This document shows positions 57,755-64,000 of a DNA stretch of 64,000 nt, in pieces. How positions within the stretch are numbered: the stretch's first letter is position 1; every line of letters starts with the position of its first letter. The DNA is from Cocos nucifera (Eukaryota > Streptophyta > Magnoliopsida > Arecales > Arecaceae), in assembly GCA_006176705.1 (NCBI GenBank), contig QRFJ01000493.1:540435-604434 (forward strand), read 5' to 3'. The notes beneath the pieces are model-generated. The model saw only the letters and a list, made by a program, of their open reading frames with translations. It had not been told where the DNA came from and did not search any database. The position numbers were made by a program, and so were the translations under genes.

Positions 57755-57823
57755 GGTCAAAAGTCAAAGTATCAATGGTCAACATTTGACCAGTCAAAGA
57801 TCAGACTTTTGACCAAAGTCAAA
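57755..57823. promoter_or_regulatory. W-box cluster in U3, element F LTR
   Basis: At least six TTGAC cores on both strands, same order as in B. Confidence 0.5.
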
Positions 57824-59154
57824 GAACGAAGAAATGGCAGGTGACCAAAAATGGCAGGTAATGTCTTACAAAATAAGACAACCTTTTCTGACTTGGACAA
57901 CCTCCAGTCAGACCATATGAAGGCCTCTGATTGAGCACAAACTCCTTTGGCTCAGTCAGGACAACTTATTTATGATAGCAAAAGAAGAATGTTAGGTTCA
58001 ATCGAGTGCTAGCACGATTTTCTTGAACCTAATTGAATCTCATTCAGATCAATTGAACTGGATCAGTTCAATTGATGATCACCAGATTCAAACCCTTATT
58101 TGTGTGATGACCCAGTTAGGTTCAGTTCTGTATGGTAATGGGATATGTCATGATCTCTATCATCGACATCATCGAAACTCCTTTCGATGGATCAGAACTC
58201 TTCTGATTCGAACAGCTAGAATGATCGATCATCTAAATCATTCTAATTGCTCCCAAAATCCACCAGTGACACCTAGCAGTATATGGTGGCAACCCATCAG
58301 AGCTGAATGCGAACCTCTTGGTGCAGCTACCTGTGTGATTAAGTTCTTCTATCTTGAGCCCCGATCAGATTAGGGTTAAGGTGAACTCGTCAAACCCTAG
58401 TCTCTGTCATATGATGTAATCATTCGATTCAAGTCCGATGTGAAAATCTAAATAGAAACTCTTTCTATTATTTCACTCTGCCATGGCCATGGACTTCTGG
58501 ACTTGATTCTCATGATCATCATAGGGCTGCTCCTCTACCACCGAGGTAGATAGATTCCATCTTGATGCCATCCAGTTCCTACAATGAACATGCTATAGCC
58601 AACATACACCTCAGGGTTCCATATGGCTAGGAGACCGAGTAATGGTGTAGTCAAACTATAACACCCTCAAGGTGAACTGCCGATGCATCCTCAGGTCAAA
58701 GAATCCAGACACACTACTGCAGCATCGAGTCAGTCATTGACGAGAAGGTAGACTCCCTAATGACTACTCGAGGTGGTCACGCTCAGTGCCCTCGTTCTCT
58801 AACGAGTACCTGTACTCTCGCTTCGGTGTCTCCACACCGTAGACTCAAGACTCATCTACTAAAGAGAAGCGATTGTACACCAACCTTCCGGATCAATCAC
58901 CATCCTCATGATGATCCTATGGTCGGGAGCATTTTATGAGTTAATAATGATTATTCATGTCTTAAATTTTCAACTCTTGAAAATATGAATTATCATTACC
59001 ATTAACTCAAAGGATGTATCACAGACACTAAATACACATATGTGATAGAAAATAACCCATTTTATTGATATTATAGTCAAAATTATAATTTTGCCCCTAG
59101 AAGTGTATTACAAGTGTCAGCCAATTCTGGCTTCTAGGGCACATATATCTAACA

Positions 59155-59170
59155 ATCTCCCACTTGTCCT
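59155..59170 (-). other. Polypurine tract, element F
   Basis: Minus-strand AGGACAAGTGGGAGAT, identical to that of B. Confidence 0.8.
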
Positions 59171-60974
59171 AAAGCCAATTGGCTACAAGTCTAAGTCCCA
59201 TCTTCTCAAGGTGGGCTTCGATCTTCTGCTGGCCCAACGGCTTTGTAAGTGGGTCTGCCACATTATCTATGGAGTTGACTCTCTTGACCTCGACATAACC
59301 CTTCTCGAGGTAATCGCGGATGAGGTGGTATCGCCGCTCAATGTGCTTGGATTTCTGATGAGACCTCGGCTCCTTAGCAAGGGCTATGGCGCCATTGTTG
59401 TCGCAGTATAGAGGAATGGCATCTGATGGCATTACTCCAATTTCTGCAGCAAACTTCTTATACCAGAATGCTTCCTTCGCAGCCTCTGATGCAGCGATAT
59501 ATTCTGCTTCCATGGTGGAATCTGCTATCACCGTTTGCTTGGAAACTCTTCCAGCTGACAGCACCACCATTGCACACAAACAGACTCCCAGATGTCGACT
59601 TTCGATCATCTATATCGGACATGAAATCTGAGTCTGTGTATCCCTGGACTTGGAGTTCTCCGTTACCAAAGACCAACATCATATCCTTAGTTCTTCTCAA
59701 GTACTTAAGGATACATTTCACAGAAGTCCAGTGTTCTTCACCTGGATTTGACTGATATCTGCTTGTGACACTCACAGCATGGGCTATATCAGGTCGTGTA
59801 CATAGCATGGCATACATGAGGCTCCCTATTGCAGAAGCATAAGGGATCTTGCTCATGCATTCTATTTCCTCAGGTGTGCTAGGGCACATCTTCTTGGAAA
59901 GATGAATACCATGTCTGAAGGGTATTAATCCCCTCTTAGAGTTTTCCATACTAAACCTCTTTAGTACTTTCTCTATGTACATCTTCTGTGAAAGTCCTAG
60001 CATCCTATTCGGTCTATCCCTATAGACCTTAATTCCTAGAATAAAGGATGCTTCACCTAGGTCTTTCATGGAGAATTCCTTGGACAACCATAATTTGACT
60101 GTTGTCATCATGGGAATATCATTCCCAATAAGGAGGATGTCATCCACGTACAATACGAGGAAGACAACAGCGCTCCCACTGACCTTTTTGAAAGACACAC
60201 GGTTCCTCTTCATTTTTGATGAAACCAAACGTTTTGATCACATCATTGAAACGAGTGTTCCAGCTCCGAGATGCTTGCTTAAGTCCATATATGGACCTTT
60301 GCAGCTTGCAAACCTTGTGATCAGTATCACTGGATGTGAAACCTAGCGGCTGTTCCATATAGATATCTTCCTCAAGATATCCATTCAAGAATGCCATTTT
60401 TCACATCCATTTGCCATATTTCATAATCGAAATAGGCTGCAACGGCAAGCAATGTGTGGATGGATTTTAGCATAGCCACTGGAGCAAAGGTATCCTGATA
60501 GTCAATGCCTTCGCGTTGACTATAACCTTTTGCCACTAGTCTAGCCTTGAATGTCTCCACATTCCCATCTGCACCAATCTTTCTCTTGAAGATCCATTTA
60601 CACCCAATAGGTACTATACCTTCTGGTGGATCTACCAAGGTCCAGACTTGGTTTGAGTGCATCGAGTCAATTTCTGACTGCATTGCCTCTAGCCATTTCT
60701 CGGAGTCGATATCTGATATCGTCCTCGTTGTAGGTTTTGGGATCATCACCATGAGCACCATTACCTACGAGGAACATTTTCTCTACTTTCCTCTGAAATA
60801 ATACCTAAGTATCTTTCAGGGGATGGAAAACTCTTTTCGATCTATGAGGTGGAGGAGGTAGTGTTCTTATTGGCTCAACCTGATTTGGTTCCAATTGGTC
60901 CTTAGCTCATTGTACTTGTGAGACTTTCTCATCAAGCTTAATCTGCTTTCCAATGCCGCTATCTTGAATAAACT
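59169..60974 (-). pseudogene. pol: Element F reverse transcriptase-RNase H region
   Basis: RT N-part at 60372-60761 (EKWLEAMQSEIDSMHSNQVW, GCKWIFKRKIGADG, YQDTFAPVAMLKSI, DYEIWQMDVK). An extra T near 60400 shifts the frame just after MDVK. Then FLNGYLEEDIYMEQPLGF and SIYGLKQASRSWN (60140-60397). The largest uninterrupted piece (59458-60228) covers VVFLVLYVDDILLIGNDIP, FSMKDLGEASFILGIKVY, RPDIAHAVSVTSRYQSNPGE and STSGSLFVCNGGAVSWKSF. RNase H C-part at 59169-59609 (MEAEYIAASEAAKEAFWYKK, LYCDNNGAIALAKEP, NVADPLTKPLG), ending NWL-stop in the PPT. Confidence 0.92.
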
Positions 60975-62268
60975 TATTTTTCAAGAAAGATGGCATGTCG
61001 ACTCACAATCACATTATGGTCTTCTGGAATGTAGAAATAGTATCCTAATGACTCTTTAGGATATCCTATGAATCGAGCTCTGAAGGACCTAAACTCTAAC
61101 TTGTTTGCTTGTTGTCTTTTGACATGAGCCGAACAACCCCAAATTCTTGAGATGACTCAGACTTGATTTCTTACCATGCCATATCTCATACGGTGTGGTA
61201 GGAATGGTCTTAGAGGAAATCCTATTCAGTAGATAAATTGAAGTTAACAATGAATATCCCCAAAGAAAATCAGGAAGGTCTGTGAAGCTCATCATGGATC
61301 GGACCATATCCAATAGAGTCTGATTTCTCCATTCTAAAAGTCTATTGAGTTGAGGTGTTCCTAGTGGAGTCCATTGAGAGACTATGCCATTTTCCTTGAG
61401 ATAGTCTAGGAATTTTCGGCTAAGGTATTCACCTCCTCGATCTGATCGAAGAACCTTAATGGGTTTTTCAGTTTGTTTTTCTACTTCATGTCTGAATTCT
61501 TTGAACTTTTCAAAAGCTTCAGACTTGTGTCTCATAAGATACACATACCCATACCTAGATAGATCATCGGTAAAGGTAATGAAGTAGACAAAATTGCCTC
61601 TAGCCGGCACATCAAATGGGCCGCACACATCAGTATGTACTAGGGCAAGGAGATCTGTGGCCCTCTTCCCCATGTCCTACAAAAGGGAGTTTAGTCATTT
61701 TGCCTTGAAGATAAGATTCACAAGTTGGATATGACTCGGAAGTCAATGGACTCAATAGCCCATTTTTCTTCAATTTGTTGATCCTATCTTCTGCTATATG
61801 ACCTAATCTCAGGTGCCATAGATATCTATCATTTGGACTATCCCTAGGTCGTTTGGCATTCACGTTTTGCTCGATAGTTAGAATAGATACATCAATATGT
61901 AGCTGATAAAGACCATTAATAAGGAAAACCATTTGCAATTTTATTTCTTTCATAAAGAATGTTACAATGGTCCTTAAAGAAGGTAATCACATAGCCTTCT
62001 AGTGCTAAGCATGAAATAGAAATCAAATTCCTGCTAGCTGCAGGCACATAATAACAGTCTTTCAAAACTAAGTCTAAACCAGATGGTAATCGAAGAGGGT
62101 ATGTTCCACCGCCACTGCAGCAACTCTTGCTCCATTACTGATGCGTAGGATCATGTCTCCATCCCTCAGCCTCCTGCTATCCTCAAGATCCTGCATGAAA
62201 GTGCACAGATGAGCACTAGAACCAGAGTCAAGCACCCAACTGGATGCAGAAGAAACCGTAAGGTTAGA
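60975..62268 (-). pseudogene. pol: Element F integrase and partial protease
   Basis: Integrase is read at 61089-61673 with fewer breaks than in A or B: LALVHTDVCGPFDVPARGNF and FITFTDDLSRYGYVYLM (both core Asp), LRSDRGGEYLSRKFLDYLKE without the deletion of A and B, and LEWRNQTLLDMVRSMMSF with the core Glu. The zinc finger WHLRLGHIAEDRINKLKK ... CESYLQGK (61630-61953) has its second Cys changed to Tyr. Upstream are DCYYVPAASRNLIS-type sequence and WVLDSGSSAH (about 62205-62240), and the homology ends at 62268. Confidence 0.9.
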
Positions 62269-62351
62269 CTACGACCAATGCAAGACCTAATTGGCTCAGA
62301 GGTTGGTTCTGGATTTGTAGGCTAATCCAATTGGTTCTGGCTCAATAATTT

Positions 62352-62475
62352 GGTGTCTAAGGTAAGTTTGGCACATACGACCGACTAGTTTTTAATTGGA
62401 AGCTACTCGATCTGAATGTATTCTTATATGAGTTAATGACATATTCCTTCCATCAGTCTCACTTACCTGGCCATA
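62352..62475 (+). promoter_or_regulatory. Conserved copia leader module (element G)
   Basis: GGTGTCTAAGGTAAGTTTGG ... ACTTACCTGGCCAT in direct orientation; the AGGTAAGT/ACTTACCT pair is exact here. Confidence 0.45.
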
Positions 62476-63155
62476 TCTGTTGACACAGTTCTGATCTGAG
62501 ATGGTCAATAATCCGAGCTAACTCATGCCACTAGGTTAGTCATAATTGTTATGACTATGACAAGTCTAGGTTAATGAGACCTGAATCAATTCTCCCTAAG
62601 AAAAGATTAAGTCTGAGGTCTTCCACCATTGTAGATGTGCGGGCCCTTCCCGGGATTGATTGTTTTCGACTGGATACAGTGGCTCAGTTGCATCGGGAAG
62701 ATGCAACCATATCTATTAGGCATTGGATGCTATGGGTTGGAGGATGAGTTGGGCTCAATATTTCGAATACGGTGAGAGACTCAATTAGGAATTCAGTCTT
62801 TGCAAATGGTGGGTCTGACTTAACTAAGGAGTGGATCAATATTTTGGATATGGTGAGATTCATGAATTAGAGACCAAGTTTGGGTGCACCATGATTAGAG
62901 AATCATTGAACAAGAGTTGTTCACTTATTGGCTAACCCATCACCAATAATTGTTAGGTGAGGTGATGAGTTAGTTGGTGAGACCGCACCACCCGCTAGAA
63001 ATCATTAATCGTGGAGATTTTTGCATCTCTACAGAGGGAGTGTAGGGATCCGAGAAAATTATGGGAGCTAATTTATTTAAAAATAAAATTTCTAAATAAA
63101 TTGATCAAGTCATAATTACAGTATCTAACTAGAATCTTTAACTCTCTACAGAAAA

Positions 63156-64000
63156 ATGTCTGCGTCCAACCCATTTGCACGTATCCTAGATACACATAGA
63201 CTGATTGGATCCAATTATAAAGATTGGCTCAGGAACTACAAAATCATTTTGGATTTTGAGAAGTTAACCCATGTATTGGACCAGGACCCTCCCACCTTAC
63301 CAGCCCATCCGTCCACTGAACAGAAAGCGTCTTTAGAAAAATGGATAGACGAAGATAATAAGGCCAGATATTACATATTGGGCTCGATATCTGGTGAGCT
63401 CCAGTGCGAACATGAAGATATCGAGACTGCTCGCCAAATGTTGGCTCACCTGTAGGAGATGTTTGGTGAACAAAGTTGCACAGCCAAGTATCAAGTCACG
63501 AAATGATTTTTTAAGGCTAAGATGTGTGATGGGTAGTCAGTCCAAGATCACTGTCTGATGATGATCAAGGACATGGAAGAGCTTGAGAAGATCGGGGTGA
63601 AGTTAGACTTGGACCTATAGAACGATATTATTTTGCAATCCTTGACTGATGCATATGGGCAATTCATCATGAATTACCACATGCATAAACTTCAAAATTT
63701 CTCAGTCGAGTTAATGAATATACTGGTCACCGCTGAGCTTTCTATGAAAGGTTCTAAAGGCTCAGTTCTTGCTATGGAACGGACTTCTTCCAAAAGAAAG
63801 TTTTATGGAAAGAAAAAGAAGTCTGTGAAAAAGCAGAAGGTGGAAGGAATAAAGAAGAAGAAGGCAGAGCTGAAGATGAAAGCCGCTGTCAAAGAGAAGT
63901 GTTTCCATTGCAACAATGACGGCCATTAGAAGCGAAATCTGGCCACTTACTGGCCACCTAAAAGAAAAGAAGAAGATCTTTTGGAGTTGCTCATTATTTA
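63156..64000 (+). pseudogene. gag: Element G gag pseudogene
   Basis: ATG at 63156: MSASNPFARILDTHRLIGSN, YKDWLRNYKIILDFEKLTHV and DQDPPTLPAHPSTEQKASLEKW are read without the frameshift of B. A TAG stops it after LAHL (63453-63455), then QVTK and the shared TGA (63504-63506). LMMIKDMEELEKIG lacks the extra base of A and B. A TAG lies at 63618-63620, then ILQSLTDAYGQFIMNYHMHKL, a Lys-rich stretch and the knuckle CFHCNNDGH-stop-KRN (63899 on), where the last Cys is lost. Frame is otherwise kept to 63929. Confidence 0.9.

Larger units (their letters stand above)
56848..59154 (-). repeat. 3' LTR of element F
   Basis: 2307 bp, TGTTAGA...TTCA on the coding strand, close to the LTRs of B. TATA box 57438-57447, W-box cluster 57755-57823, hairpin 57660-57687 with one altered arm. 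Confidence 0.93.
56848..62268 (-). mobile_element. Ty1/copia LTR retrotransposon F (family 1), 5' half lost
   Basis: Minus-strand element inserted after CTCGA (56843-56847) in the older LTR. It keeps the 3' LTR, PPT, RNase H, RT, integrase and part of protease. At 62268, inside the sequence encoding the region just before the protease active site, it ends abruptly and plus-strand family-1 leader sequence starts. Confidence 0.9.
62269..64000 (+). mobile_element. Ty1/copia element G (family 1), leader and gag, plus strand
   Basis: Plus-strand family-1 sequence running off the window. It starts abruptly inside the leader (equivalent to about 15950 in B) and includes the leader module (62352-62475) and gag. 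LTR, PBS and the first 1 kb of leader are missing at this point. Confidence 0.88.

Overview
The window is gene-poor, repeat-saturated nuclear DNA from a flowering plant. Plant Ty1/copia polyproteins, tRNA-Met(i) type primer-binding sites (TGGTATCAGAGC) and LTRs of 2.3-2.6 kb dominate. The look of the families suggests a monocot, possibly a palm, but that is an inference from memory and not proven by the sequence. I see no intact host gene, rRNA, tRNA gene or CRISPR array. An assembly gap of N lies at 42818-43632.

Layout. (1) 1-7735: copia element A, minus strand, family 1, cut by the left window edge; its 5' LTR is 5418-7735. (2) 7736-8823 and 19233-20144: an older plus-strand copia element H, split by (3) 8824-19227: copia element B, minus strand, family 1, structurally complete (two LTRs, PBS, PPT, 5-bp target duplication TCTTA) but with frameshifts. 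(4) 20180-20910: four tandem units of about 180 bp. (5) 21170-23765: a decayed, intron-bearing coiled-coil gene of the plant 'putative gypsy-type transposon' kind, minus strand. (6) 23766-31650: family-2 copia element C, plus strand. (7) 31651-33190: 5' LTR and gag start of a Ty3/gypsy element whose LTR carries a 30-bp minisatellite. (8) 33385-41358: family-2 copia element D, minus strand, so C and D form a large inverted pair. (9) 41359-42817: a Ulp1-like protease remnant and short repeats, then the gap. (10) 43633-44400: the end of another family-2 LTR. (11) 44401-55105: family-2 copia element E, minus strand, both LTRs present. (12) 55106-56462: unassigned sequence. (13) 56463-56847: the start of a plus-strand family-1 LTR, interrupted by (14) 56848-62268: family-1 element F, minus strand, which is fused head-to-head at about 62268 to (15) a plus-strand family-1 leader and gag (G) running off the window.

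How the parts relate. Each copia element has the order LTR, PBS, a leader of about 1.7-1.9 kb, gag with a CCHC knuckle, protease, integrase, reverse transcriptase with YVDD, RNase H, a polypurine tract and LTR. None has an uninterrupted reading frame. Family 1 (A, B, F, G) looks young because copies are very similar. Family 2 (C, D, E) is older and more decayed. The most notable observations are lesions shared between family-1 copies, which imply that defective parents were mobilised in trans; an internal TGA in gag shared by all three copies that retain gag; a dense W-box cluster upstream of the TATA box in every family-1 LTR; and a leader module of about 120 bp shared between two copia families with different gag proteins.
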